Assembly (NCBI GenBank): GCA_035471805.1
Contig: DATIPS010000055.1
Span: 1-64,000, forward strand
Direction: 5' to 3'
Source of the DNA: Acidimicrobiia bacterium
GTDB taxonomy: Bacteria; Actinomycetota; Acidimicrobiia; Spongiisociales; JAHEDJ01
Length of the DNA: 64,000 nt
The notes under the pieces are model-generated. The model had not been told where the DNA came from and did not search any database. It was given only the letters and a program-made list of their open reading frames with translations. Within the stretch, counting starts at the first letter, position 1, and every line of letters starts with the position of its first letter. Below are positions 9,160 to 17,228 of this stretch, piece by piece. Position numbers and translations under genes: made by a program.

Positions 9160-9847
9160 CGACGGGACCGGAGGGGGCGTCCCGGGAGATCCTCACCCCG
9201 TAGGCAGCCAGGCCGGCTCCGGCGAGAACGTGCCAGACGGCATGGCCCTGCAGGAGCGAGTCCGGATCACACAGGGGCCCATCCGTGCGACTCAGCTGGA
9301 ACACGATGAACCCGGCGGCCATCAGTGCGATCGGCGGTAACAACGACCGGCGTCTGTCGTTGTCGATTGCCCGGTTGGAATCGGGCTGCGATCGGCGGGC
9401 CGGGGCCAGGACGAGAATGACGGCGGCAGCCGCCGCACCGGCCGCAATCGTGAGGGTGATCGCCGGAGAGATCCAGGAAACGGCCGCAATCCCCGTCCAT
9501 GCCGCCCACCACGAAACAGCACTCCACCGCTTTCCGCTCCTTCGCGATACCTCGATGGTCAACAGGAGTGCCGGCAGGCCGGTGAGCGAGGCATCATGAA
9601 CCCAGGTAGCGACACGCCCCCCGAAACCATGAAAGGCGGCGCTGCCGAGGCCCGCCAGGATCAGAACTCCGGCCATCACTCCGACGGGTTCCCGCGTCGG
9701 GTGCACCCGGACTCGCGTGAAGACCACCACTCCGGCCACCACCAACGCCAGGCTGCTGAGCGCGTTGACGGGCTGGTCGAGCAGGCCGTCGATGATCCGT
9801 TCGCAGTCTCCGGCGTGGCCGGCAAGCGTGGCCATTCGTCCCGTCAC
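9131..9847 (-). CDS. CREST/ceramidase-like seven-helix membrane hydrolase
   Basis: A 238-residue polytopic protein with about seven helices. The blocks [21 protein letters not shown] and [24 protein letters not shown] hold the spaced Ser, His and Asp residues that define the CREST superfamily (alkaline ceramidases, PAQR receptors, Per1), in which they bind a metal and act on lipid amides. The first block is near residue 65-85 and the last near 205-228. Its ATG overlaps the stop of the upstream gene by four bases, so the two are coupled. The substrate is unknown; ceramidase activity is only one option. Confidence 0.6.
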   Translation of the reverse strand: MTGRMATLAGHAGDCERIIDGLLDQPVNALSSLALVVAGVVVFTRVRVHPTREPVGVMAGVLILAGLGSAAFHGFGGRVATWVHDASLTGLPALLLTIEVSRRSGKRWSAVSWWAAWTGIAAVSWISPAITLTIAAGAAAAAVILVLAPARRSQPDSNRAIDNDRRRSLLPPIALMAAGFIVFQLSRTDGPLCDPDSLLQGHAVWHVLAGAGLAAYGVRISRDAPSGPVATPASRRRR

Positions 9848-10227
9848 ATGGTCAGCAGGCGAGCGATGACGAGGACGGCGGCGGCTCCACCCAGTGCGCC
9901 GAACATGGCCGCGATGATCCGGGGAGTACGTTGCGGAGCACCGATCGGTGGGATCCGGTTGAGCTCCACCAGGGACTCCACGGCTTCAGCCGGTCGAAAC
10001 CGGAAGAGGGAGCGAAATAGGGCCCGTGCCGGCTCGAGCTTGGATGCGGAGCGGAGCAGGCCGGTTGTTCCGACGAGAGCGACCGAGAGTCCAACCATCC
10101 ACCAGACCGTGTTCCGATAGGGGACGAAGGCCATCACGATCATGCCCAGGGTGGCGATGATGGCCGATACGGCGCGTACCCACTCGGCCCGCAACTGTTG
10201 TGTGGTTCGATCGGTCGGATGTTCCAC
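9844..10227 (-). CDS. Small membrane protein of unknown function
   Basis: About 127 residues from the GTG at 10227; a start 57 bases further upstream is also open. Three hydrophobic stretches (ISAIIATLGMIVMAFV, WWMVGLSVALVGTTGLL and a C-terminal AAMFGALGGAAAVLVIARLL) suggest a membrane protein with a polar middle. It is translationally coupled to the CREST-like gene downstream by a four-base overlap, so the two products may work together. I do not recognise the family. Confidence 0.6.
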   Translation of the reverse strand: MEHPTDRTTQQLRAEWVRAVSAIIATLGMIVMAFVPYRNTVWWMVGLSVALVGTTGLLRSASKLEPARALFRSLFRFRPAEAVESLVELNRIPPIGAPQRTPRIIAAMFGALGGAAAVLVIARLLTM

Positions 10228-10316
10228 TTCTGACAGTATTGCACCGGCTCGACCGAGCGGATGAGACCTCGCCCGGTCCGGCACCGGCTCGCTCCACTAG
10301 CGGGCGACCCCCCCTT

Positions 10317-10955
10317 TCAGGGGCGCGCGGCGAGAACCTCGACCTCGTACCGCGCGGACAGGGAGCGGGATGTGTTCTCGGCCCAGTCGACCCATCTCTC
10401 CCCGGTCGGACGACCGGCCCATCGCACCCGGAAGCCGGGGCCGGCGGCGGTCACCCGCTGTGGCCGGATCGATCGATGCAGGAGCGCCGCTCCGAGTGGA
10501 GGCCTGCCCGGGTGAAGCGTGAGCGGCCCGACGATGGAGGCTTCCTGGGCGCGGTAGATGGTCGACTCGGTGACGATGCGGCCGGAGAGCTCCACGAAGC
10601 CGGTTGCCACGGGTACTCCCGCGGGGGAGCGCAGCCGAACCGGCTCGGGGGTTTCGTCCCGATTGGCGTATATGCCACAGCTGCAGCTCGGCTCCGGAAC
10701 GGTCGAGTGGTGGCGCTCGATCCGCGGCGGCAGCGTGAACGCTTTGTCGAACCGGCCGGCGGCGGTGCATCTTGCTTCCAGGCGCCGGGTCCGCCACGGA
10801 TACCCGTACAGCCCGGTCAGCAGGGGGCGCGGTTCGTTCAGAGGAAGCTTCTCCGCAACCACGAGCCAGCTCCTCAGGACCACGAGTGGTCCGGTTCCAT
10901 CCGGATCGGTGGGTGGGAACACATCGACCCGGCTGTCAATCCAATCGACGGTCAT
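10317..10955 (-). CDS. Conserved hypothetical protein with CxCGIYA motif
   Basis: A 212-residue soluble protein with no signal or membrane segment. It carries PSCSCGIYANRDE near residue 89-101, a Cys pair next to GIYA that I have seen in short uncharacterised actinobacterial proteins, followed by a region that looks like a small beta-rich domain (VTGFVELSGRIVTESTIYRAQEA). No catalytic assignment is possible. It is transcribed alone towards the membrane-protein pair. Confidence 0.55.
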   Translation of the reverse strand: MTVDWIDSRVDVFPPTDPDGTGPLVVLRSWLVVAEKLPLNEPRPLLTGLYGYPWRTRRLEARCTAAGRFDKAFTLPPRIERHHSTVPEPSCSCGIYANRDETPEPVRLRSPAGVPVATGFVELSGRIVTESTIYRAQEASIVGPLTLHPGRPPLGAALLHRSIRPQRVTAAGPGFRVRWAGRPTGERWVDWAENTSRSLSARYEVEVLAARP

Positions 10956-11118
10956 CCCAAGGTCAGATTACAGAGATTCTCCGCCGCGGGGTAGAGACCG
11001 GGAACAGACCCGGCGAGCTCCGGCGGTGCAGTCGCAGCGGCTTCTTCTGGGAGTTGAAGAGCGCCTGCGGTCGGCGAACGGGCTTGTGTTTGGCGTTGCT
11101 ACCGCGGAGACTGCCGCA

Positions 11119-11739
11119 ATGCTGCCGCGACCTCCCCGAGCCGAACTCCGAAACCGCCTCCCGCGGCTCATGTTCGGCCTGTTCCTCTTCGGGCTGGGCC
11201 TTGCGTTCATGGTGATAGCCGATCTCGGCCTGGCTCCATGGGAGGTGATGCACCAGGGCATCTCCGGGCGAACCGGCATCCCGATCGGAACCGTCGGCAT
11301 TCTCACCGGGATGCTCGTGCTCCTCGCCTGGTTCCCGATCGGCGAGAGGTTCGGCATCGGCACCCTGGCGAACGTGATCTTCATCGGGATCGTCATAGAT
11401 CTGAGCCTGTGGCTGCTTCCGGATCACCTCGATAGCCTGGCGGTGCGCTGGCCGACGATGCTGGGCGGACTAGTACTCGTGGCCGTGGGTTCGGGTTATT
11501 ACATCGGCGTTCATCTTGGCCCCGGACCCCGGGACGGTCTGATGACCGGACTGAGTCGCCGGACGGGGCGGCCGATCGGCCTCGTGCGGGCAATCATCGA
11601 ACTGACGGTGCTCGGAGTCGGATGGCTTCTCGGCGGAACCGTGGGGGCGGGCACCGTCGCTTTCGCGTTCGGTATCGGCCCCCTGGTCCAGCTGTTTCTC
11701 GGGCGACTGTCCCTCCCGTTCGCGGCGCCGGCGGACTGA
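11119..11739 (+). CDS. YczE/YitT-like membrane protein
   Basis: A 206-residue integral membrane protein with five or six helices. GLAPWEVMHQGISGRTGIPIGTVGILTG near residues 40-65 and GVHLGPGPRDGLMTGLSRRTGRPIGLVRAIIE near 132-162 are the two internally similar blocks typical of the YczE/YyaS group. The start is placed where homology begins; the reading frame is open far upstream but that part lies opposite another gene. Family members sit near regulators and transporters in Bacillus, with no firm biochemical role. Confidence 0.75.
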   Translation: MLPRPPRAELRNRLPRLMFGLFLFGLGLAFMVIADLGLAPWEVMHQGISGRTGIPIGTVGILTGMLVLLAWFPIGERFGIGTLANVIFIGIVIDLSLWLLPDHLDSLAVRWPTMLGGLVLVAVGSGYYIGVHLGPGPRDGLMTGLSRRTGRPIGLVRAIIELTVLGVGWLLGGTVGAGTVAFAFGIGPLVQLFLGRLSLPFAAPAD

Positions 11740-11744
11740 GCTGT

Positions 11745-12389
11745 TCACCAGGGATGTTCTCGACCGTCCCAGGTCCAGAAACGTCCGTGATGGTCCGGGC
11801 CGAGTGTCGAGATCAGGCTTCGCATCCCCTCTGCGCTCTCTTCGATCGACAGCGGCGCCGCCTCGCCGCCCATGTCGGTTCGCACCCAGCCGGGATGCAT
11901 GACAATCGCCACGATTCCCGCATCCCTCCAGGCGTCCGCCCTTGCCCGGAACTCGTCGTTGAGGGCGGCCTTGGAGTCGCCGTAATCTCCCAGGCTCCCG
12001 GTGCTTCCCCGCCTCGCTCCCATTTGCGAGGTCACGAGTACCACTTTTCCGCCGGTTGTCAGGGCGCCGGCGTCCAGAAAGTCCTGCGCCACGCGGATCG
12101 GCGCCTCGGCGTTGACGGCCATCATGAGGCCGCGCGGTGTCCCCCTGCCGACCCCTGCGTTGTGGATCAGCACGTCGAGGCCGCCGACGGACGGGATCAA
12201 CCCGTCCGTTTCGTCCAGCACATCAAAACCATGAACGACGATCGGTCCGGCGAGTGAGCCGAGCTCGCCGGGCGCCTCCGGGGTGCGGGTCGTTGCATGC
12301 ACCGTCCATCCGTCGTCCAGATAGCTGCGTACCAGGCCGAGGCCGATTCCCCGACTCGCTCCGACTATGAGAACGCGTCCCGTGGTCAT
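11745..12389 (-). CDS. Short-chain dehydrogenase, C-factor-like
   Basis: A 214-residue SDR: GASRGIG near residue 10, HNAGVG near 78, and the active-site pair in YGDSKAALN near 140. It is shorter than classical SDRs and lacks part of the C-terminal substrate-binding region, like CsgA/C-factor-type enzymes. Its ATG overlaps the stop of the ATP-grasp gene by four bases, so it is translated from the same mRNA and probably acts in the same pathway. Confidence 0.8.
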   Translation of the reverse strand: MTTGRVLIVGASRGIGLGLVRSYLDDGWTVHATTRTPEAPGELGSLAGPIVVHGFDVLDETDGLIPSVGGLDVLIHNAGVGRGTPRGLMMAVNAEAPIRVAQDFLDAGALTTGGKVVLVTSQMGARRGSTGSLGDYGDSKAALNDEFRARADAWRDAGIVAIVMHPGWVRTDMGGEAAPLSIEESAEGMRSLISTLGPDHHGRFWTWDGREHPW

Positions 12390-13918
12390 CCCGTCAGTGT
12401 GGCACTTCCCACCGCTTCATCGAGAGCGTGAACGACATCGGCGTGGAGTTTGTCGGCCTCCTCGTGGCTGTTGCCGACTGCCGTGATTCCGACAAGTCCT
12501 CTTGGCGGAAGTGCACTCATCATGTGAAACACAACCCCCGTCTGACGGGTCTGGTCGAAGTGCAGGTCGTTCATCATCACGATATCGAATAGATCGTCGG
12601 GTGAAAGGACCCGGTATGAGAGTGATTCGACGTGGTCCGAGGCGACGTAGAACTTCTCGTTCCCGCCGGGCGCGACGAAGTGGCCTGTGTCGGGGTCGTA
12701 CATCCCGTCGGTGAGGAACTGAAGAGTCAGGAACGGATGGGTCGTCCCCCCCTTGCGAAGGTTGATCTCGATCGCGTATGACTCCCACTTTCCGCCGGGC
12801 CGGCGTGCGGTGACGAAGTCGATCGCGAAGCGACCCAGCACTCCTCGCTCTGCCAGCAGTCTCCCCACCGCCCGTGCCTGTCTGCTGATCTCGACCACAT
12901 AGCCCGCATCGGCGGGAAACCGTGAACCGAGAAAGGTCTGACCATTCGGTCCGCCCAGAATCTGATCATGGGTGGAGAGGAGCTCCACATCACCGAGAGG
13001 GGTTATCCGCAACTGAACGCTCGGGCTGCGGACTTCCTCGGCCGTGATCCGTTCCTCGACGACTCCACCGACTTCGGCGAGCTTCGAGATGTACTCGGTG
13101 TAGTCGAGAGTTCCCAACTCGAACTGCATCGAGGTCATGCGACCGAGCACGGCGTCGGCTTCGCCTGCGCTTCCGGGAGCCGGCAGGCCCTCCAGGTGGA
13201 GATCGGCGTTGCCGCCGCCGGATACTCCTTCGTTCAGCTTCACCACGGCGCGGTTCAATCCGGGGTGCTCGGATCGCATCTCGAGAACCGCTTGCAGCAA
13301 ATCCGATTCGCCCGAGAGGTCGGCGCGCCCCAGTGGGTGTGCCACCCCGGCCTCTGCGAAGAGGAGGCGGCTCATCGTCTTGGTCCCGAGCGGTAGATGG
13401 CGCGGATCGGCCCCGTACATCGGGATCCCCAGTCGCATAGCCAGTTCCCGGTCGTTCCATCCGGTGAAGAAAGGGATCATGTGGGCTCTGTCCGGGTCGG
13501 GGATCAACGACTTGATGTGAGTGATGATCTCCGGATTGGCCAGCAGTTTGTCGGTGAGTGGCCCGGCGGAGTCATCGGGTGTCGACACCAGAAACAGCCG
13601 GCGCCGTGCATGACTCGGTATGACCCCCGGCAGCAGGCCGAGGTAGTAGTCGACGATGGTCGGGTTGATCGGTTGCCCCGTTACATAAACCATCCGCAGT
13701 CGAGGCTGCCGGAGGAGGAGTAGCAGGAAGAGGAACCTTTCCTCGTAGGCCTGGCGGTCGGTGCTGGTGAGGGGGTAGTCGACCTGGGCGTTCGGCACGA
13801 CGACGACCGTCTGCTCGTCCTTGTTGAAATGTTCGATCGATTTCCACAGTGGAACGAGTTTGGCCTGAAGCCGGTCGAACTCGTCCTGATCGGTGACGTC
13901 GACTTGAACGCCGTTCAT
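12386..13918 (-). CDS. ATP-grasp ligase, PGM1-like
   Basis: A 510-residue protein. The central part (about residues 180-420) fits an ATP-grasp core: VVKLNEGVSGGGNADL is the ATP-gripping strand-loop, and FAIDFVTAR...YAIEINLRKGGTTHP holds the acidic and Asn residues that bind magnesium. The overall arrangement, including the N-terminal VVVVPNAQVDYPLTSTDRQAYEERFLFLL region and the C-terminal extension, resembles the peptide ligase PGM1 of Streptomyces and its uncharacterised relatives. It would join a carboxylate to an amine through an acyl phosphate. A four-base overlap couples it to the SDR downstream. Whether it makes a peptide metabolite is inference. Confidence 0.65.
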   Translation of the reverse strand: MNGVQVDVTDQDEFDRLQAKLVPLWKSIEHFNKDEQTVVVVPNAQVDYPLTSTDRQAYEERFLFLLLLLRQPRLRMVYVTGQPINPTIVDYYLGLLPGVIPSHARRRLFLVSTPDDSAGPLTDKLLANPEIITHIKSLIPDPDRAHMIPFFTGWNDRELAMRLGIPMYGADPRHLPLGTKTMSRLLFAEAGVAHPLGRADLSGESDLLQAVLEMRSEHPGLNRAVVKLNEGVSGGGNADLHLEGLPAPGSAGEADAVLGRMTSMQFELGTLDYTEYISKLAEVGGVVEERITAEEVRSPSVQLRITPLGDVELLSTHDQILGGPNGQTFLGSRFPADAGYVVEISRQARAVGRLLAERGVLGRFAIDFVTARRPGGKWESYAIEINLRKGGTTHPFLTLQFLTDGMYDPDTGHFVAPGGNEKFYVASDHVESLSYRVLSPDDLFDIVMMNDLHFDQTRQTGVVFHMMSALPPRGLVGITAVGNSHEEADKLHADVVHALDEAVGSATLTG

Positions 13919-14023
13919 TGTTCCCTCCCTCTTCGACCGGAAAGTAGCACCCGGATGTGCTCGCCGCTCGGGGCCTTCGACGCGCTAGGGGTTCCATCGT
14001 CTCATTCCCGGGAAAGAAAACCC

Positions 14024-14062
14024 TTGACAAAGTGACATCATTATGACATCATAATGACATCA
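14024..14062 (+). promoter_or_regulatory. Promoter with three 11-bp-spaced TGACATCA repeats
   Basis: A consensus -35 TTGACA at 14024-14029 is followed by three identical octamers TGACATCA at 14033-14040, 14044-14051 and 14055-14062, each 11 bases apart, so all face the same side of the helix. TTATGA and TCATAA also form a palindrome around the middle copy. The -10 is unclear (CATCAT at 14047 or CATAAT at 14050) and would lie inside the repeats. This is the layout of an operator occluded by a cooperative repressor, for example a ribbon-helix-helix or MerR-like protein; the regulator is not identified. Confidence 0.7.
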
Positions 14063-14082
14063 CGAGGAGAAGGAAGACCGAA

Positions 14083-14190
14083 ATGTTGAGCATTCCGATC
14101 ATGGGAACGACCTACCACCAGACCCGGCGCTCCGAACTGATGAGGGCGTTTCGCCCCACCCGAGTTTCTGGCTCAGTCAAGTTCGGCTAG
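14083..14190 (+). CDS. 35-residue basic microprotein of unknown function
   Basis: An ATG preceded by GAGGAGAAGGA with good spacing opens a 35-codon frame. The product starts MLSIPIMGTTYHQTRR, continues with ELMRAFRPTRV and ends SVKFG. It is strongly basic (Arg/Lys rich), without signal peptide or membrane helix. The tight packing of operator, ribosome-binding site, short frame and terminator within about 210 bases suggests a dedicated transcription unit. It could be a regulatory microprotein, a leader peptide or a small RNA whose frame is incidental. No family is recognised. Confidence 0.55.
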   Translation: MLSIPIMGTTYHQTRRSELMRAFRPTRVSGSVKFG

Positions 14191-14206
14191 CTCTCGGCAG
14201 ACCAAC

Positions 14207-14242
14207 AAACGAAGGCCCCTCAGGGGCCTTCGTTTCGTTTGG
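14207..14242 (+). terminator. Strong intrinsic terminator
   Basis: AAACGAAGGCCCC at 14207-14219 pairs perfectly with 14223-14235 around a three-base loop, giving a 13-bp stem followed by T-rich TTCGTTT. It ends the microprotein unit. The stem overlaps the last codons and the stop of the acyltransferase gene on the opposite strand (stop complement at 14220-14222), so it may also end transcription of that gene. Confidence 0.9.
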
Positions 14243-15695
14243 GGAGAGTCCGGGCCGTTCGCACCGCTATCACGGCCGCAACGGCACCCGTAGTTCCCAG
14301 AGCCAGATCCAGGTTTGCCAGCGCCCTGTTGCCGCCGATCAGCCCGAGTCCTTCAGCCCAGCCCGTGGCTCCCAGCACGAGCAGCAACAATCCCGCCGCG
14401 GCGGTCGATACCGTGGAGTGTCTCCCTCGAGAGATGGTGGTCAAGACGGCAACACCGAGCAAGAGATGCACCACATTCGAGAGGGGGTTCATCGTGAGAC
14501 CCAGGAGTCCCTCGCCGGTGTTTGCCAGAGGCCGGTTGAAACCGGTCACCCCGAACCCCAGCAGCGCCACCGCGACGAGAAGGACTCCGAAGACCGATGC
14601 CGGGGCCAGTCCTTCATTCCCGCCGGGCACTATGCCGGGAGACGGATGGACTTCGAATCTTTTCGTCAGGGTCACCAGGACAAAGAGAGAGACCGCCAGC
14701 GCCAGCAGCCACACCGGCCGCCAGAGCCACCAGTCGGTCGATCCGATGGCGTGTTGAGGAAATCCCAGCGGATAGAGAATCGCCACGGCAATCGAGATGG
14801 CGCTGACGTGCCAGAGATACATCGACAGCGGGACCCGGTTCAGCAGGTCGATCCATCTGCCGCCTGCCCGGCCGCGCAAGACGGCCGGGCGCGCGAGGAG
14901 CGCGAGGCTGATCAACAGGATCGAAACTCCCACCAAGGCCAGGCTCGGAGGGTCGCTGTTCCACCGATCCTCCCCGGGCACCATGATCATGCTCACGGGA
15001 TAGTCGAAGACCCTTGTGAGTACCACCAGGGACCCCAGTCCGGCCGCGGCGGATGCCAGCAACAACCGGGGTCGGAGGCGGAGCAGCGATCCGTCCGCGT
15101 AGAAGAACCCCAACTGGTGAGGCAGCAGCCACACGAAGGCGTAGTTGACGAAACCAATCGCTTCTACGCCAACCGGATAGACGATCATGTCGATGCCGAG
15201 TGCGCCGGCCGCCATGACCGCCACGGCGCGCCGGCCCCATCGCTCATGCAGGCGATGCATCAAGGGCGCCAGGGCGACAACGACTACGTAGACGCCGACG
15301 AACCAGAAGGGCAGCGCGGCGACATCGGCTCCCCGATCGAGCAGGTTCGGCTGCGGCAACGGGAGCGCCTCTGCGGCCAGACCGACCGCCAGCCAGACTG
15401 CGATGAACAGGATCGTCGGCTCGAGAAGCCGGCGTAACCGGGTCTTCAGAAAGGCGAGGTAGCGGCGATCATGCCGGGCAAGTGATCTGGCGTTGGCGAA
15501 ACCCCCGACGAAGAACAACAGCGGCATGACCTGGAGAAACCAGGTGGCGTAATGGCTCTCCGGTACGAACGACAGGGCGCTCTCCCCGGCGATTCGTCCC
15601 GGTTCCCAAACCACCGAAGTGGCCGTCCAGTGGCCGGCCACCACAACGAGAACGGCAGCTACCCGCAGCGCGTCTATGAAACGGTCGCGCTCCAT
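14220..15695 (-). CDS. Acyltransferase family 3 membrane protein
   Basis: A 491-residue polytopic protein. The N-terminus RDRFIDALRVAAVLVVVAGHW with the conserved His near residue 22, and FFVGGFANARSLARH near 62-77, are diagnostic for acyltransferase_3 (PF01757), whose members transfer acyl groups to sugars or other extracellular carbohydrates. About ten to twelve helices are visible. A Pro/Arg-rich cytoplasmic loop near 265-280 and the C-terminal set of helices are longer than in minimal members. ATG 15695 follows a GTG at 15698; no strong ribosome-binding site decides. The acceptor is unknown. Confidence 0.8.
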   Translation of the reverse strand: MERDRFIDALRVAAVLVVVAGHWTATSVVWEPGRIAGESALSFVPESHYATWFLQVMPLLFFVGGFANARSLARHDRRYLAFLKTRLRRLLEPTILFIAVWLAVGLAAEALPLPQPNLLDRGADVAALPFWFVGVYVVVVALAPLMHRLHERWGRRAVAVMAAGALGIDMIVYPVGVEAIGFVNYAFVWLLPHQLGFFYADGSLLRLRPRLLLASAAAGLGSLVVLTRVFDYPVSMIMVPGEDRWNSDPPSLALVGVSILLISLALLARPAVLRGRAGGRWIDLLNRVPLSMYLWHVSAISIAVAILYPLGFPQHAIGSTDWWLWRPVWLLALAVSLFVLVTLTKRFEVHPSPGIVPGGNEGLAPASVFGVLLVAVALLGFGVTGFNRPLANTGEGLLGLTMNPLSNVVHLLLGVAVLTTISRGRHSTVSTAAAGLLLLVLGATGWAEGLGLIGGNRALANLDLALGTTGAVAAVIAVRTARTLPKRNEGP

Positions 15696-15728
15696 CACTT
15701 CAAGCCGGACGCCGCTGCGCGGGCTTCG

Positions 15729-16640
15729 TCAAGAACCGCAGCCGCACGACAAAACCTCCAGGAGGCCCAGCTCGCTGCCCGCCCACTCGAATGCCTGCAG
15801 GAAGGCACCTTCCCAGACGTTGCCGTTCAGGACGATCTCCATCAGGCCGTCGCCGTTCAGATCGGCGATCGCCGCCACCTCGATTTGAACCCAGCCGAAA
15901 GGTCCCTCGTCGTCAACGACGTGTACGCCCAGTAGCGCCGTCTCGACCTCGCCGTCCATGATCTTGCGCAGATAGACGATCGTGTAGTTGCCGGCAGCGG
16001 TCTCGACCGGATCGTCCGGCATCGTGCTCGCGACAACGACCACCTCATCGACCCCGTCACCTTCGAGATCGGTGCGGATCACCTGCTTGAGGTTCACTTC
16101 CGGGATGCCGGCAACCCGGCCGGCAAGGAGTATGGAGGTGGCTTCTTCGTAGGCGTCCAGCGATGTGGAGAGCATCTCGACCTTGTGTGGACGGACGTCT
16201 CCCAGAGTCTGAATTGCGAGGGCATCGATATCCTGCCAATCGCCGGGCAGTTGAGGATCGAACTCGATGTTCAGCAGTTCGAGCGGATCGCACCACGGTC
16301 GGGGTTCCGTGCCCTCGGACGTGGTGATCGGCTCGGCGAGCCTGACCACCTGGTACTGCTCGCCGCCCGTCACGGGAGGAAGGCCCTCGCTCTGCCAGTC
16401 GCCGTCCCACCAACCGAGCAGGCATGTGTCGCCGGCAATCAGGAAGGTATCGGCTGCCGCCGGCACGGTCGTGGTCGTCGACGGCCCTGTGGTGGCAGGA
16501 GTTTCGGTGGTGGATGTGGTGGCGAGAGTCGTCGGGACGGTCTCCTCCGATGCCCCGGCAGACGTGGTGGTTGCTTCGGGCGATCCGCTGCAGGCAGCCA
16601 CGATCAGGACGAGCGTCAGAGAGGGAACGAGGTGTTTCAT
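15729..16640 (-). CDS. Lipoprotein with FG-GAP-like calcium-loop repeats
   Basis: A 303-residue exported lipoprotein: the signal ends in VLIVAAC with Cys at residue 17, then a Thr/Ser/Pro-rich linker of about 50 residues typical of this genome. Two loops, DLEGDGVDEVVVV near residue 193-205 and DLNGDGLMEIVL near 262-273, look like calcium-binding DxDGDG repeats of FG-GAP/integrin-type beta-propellers, though only a few blades fit in this length. The C-terminus has a CGC motif that could form a disulphide or bind metal. No enzymatic motif is visible. Confidence 0.6.
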   Translation of the reverse strand: MKHLVPSLTLVLIVAACSGSPEATTTSAGASEETVPTTLATTSTTETPATTGPSTTTTVPAAADTFLIAGDTCLLGWWDGDWQSEGLPPVTGGEQYQVVRLAEPITTSEGTEPRPWCDPLELLNIEFDPQLPGDWQDIDALAIQTLGDVRPHKVEMLSTSLDAYEEATSILLAGRVAGIPEVNLKQVIRTDLEGDGVDEVVVVASTMPDDPVETAAGNYTIVYLRKIMDGEVETALLGVHVVDDEGPFGWVQIEVAAIADLNGDGLMEIVLNGNVWEGAFLQAFEWAGSELGLLEVLSCGCGS

Positions 16641-16688
16641 GCAGCAAGACTATCCCGTGGGGCAACGATATCCCTCTAGTCTGCCCCT

Positions 16689-17225
16689 GTGACCGGCTTC
16701 CAGCTCACGATCATCTCGACCGGCGGGACCATCGAGAAGACCTACGAAACCAGTTCGGGGGTGCTTTCCAACACGATGAGCGTCCTCGATCACATGCTTG
16801 CCCAGATTCGTACGCCGGATCTCGTCACCAGGCGCGTCCAGCTGATGAACAAGGACAGCCTCGACATGACCGGGCCCGATCACGAACTGATCGCCGTCAC
16901 GGCCCACGAGTGTGCACGATCAGCAGACGGTGTGGTGGTGGTGCATGGAACCGACCGGCTGGCCGAGAGCGGCGAAGCCGCCCATGCCGTCGGGACACCG
17001 GCTTCGCCCATCGTTTTCACCGGTGCGATGCGACCGTTCGAACTGCGCGACACCGACGCCTTGCAGAATCTCGTCGAGGCCCTGGTGGCCGTTCGTCTGG
17101 TCGAACCGGCCGTCTACGTGGCAATGCACAATCGGGTGCTGCGTTTCCCCGGTGTCGTCAAAGACCACAATGCGGGCACCTTCACATACGGGACCGCCGG
17201 CGAAGGAAGCAACCGGCCCGGTTGA
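16689..17225 (+). CDS. Short asparaginase-domain protein
   Basis: A 178-residue protein corresponding to the N-terminal domain of type I/II asparaginases. STGGTIEKTY near residue 10-19 has the nucleophile Thr, and VVVHGTDRLAES near 81-92 has the second catalytic Thr-Asp, with Arg where most asparaginases have Thr. TGAMRP follows near 114. Full-length enzymes are about 330 residues with a second domain; that domain is absent here and no remnant exists downstream, where a convergent gene begins four bases after the stop. Single-domain forms are known among bacterial homologues, so this need not be a broken gene. Start is GTG. Confidence 0.75.
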   Translation: MTGFQLTIISTGGTIEKTYETSSGVLSNTMSVLDHMLAQIRTPDLVTRRVQLMNKDSLDMTGPDHELIAVTAHECARSADGVVVVHGTDRLAESGEAAHAVGTPASPIVFTGAMRPFELRDTDALQNLVEALVAVRLVEPAVYVAMHNRVLRFPGVVKDHNAGTFTYGTAGEGSNRPG

Positions 17226-17228
17226 TCC

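Noticed and set aside
10558..11118. A 187-residue N-terminal extension of the YczE-like protein
   Set aside because: It runs opposite the 10317-10955 gene, has no homology and no ribosome-binding site; the real start is at 11119.
14418..15437. A 339-residue plus-strand frame rich in Gln/Arg/Asp
   Set aside because: Low-complexity shadow opposite the acyltransferase gene.
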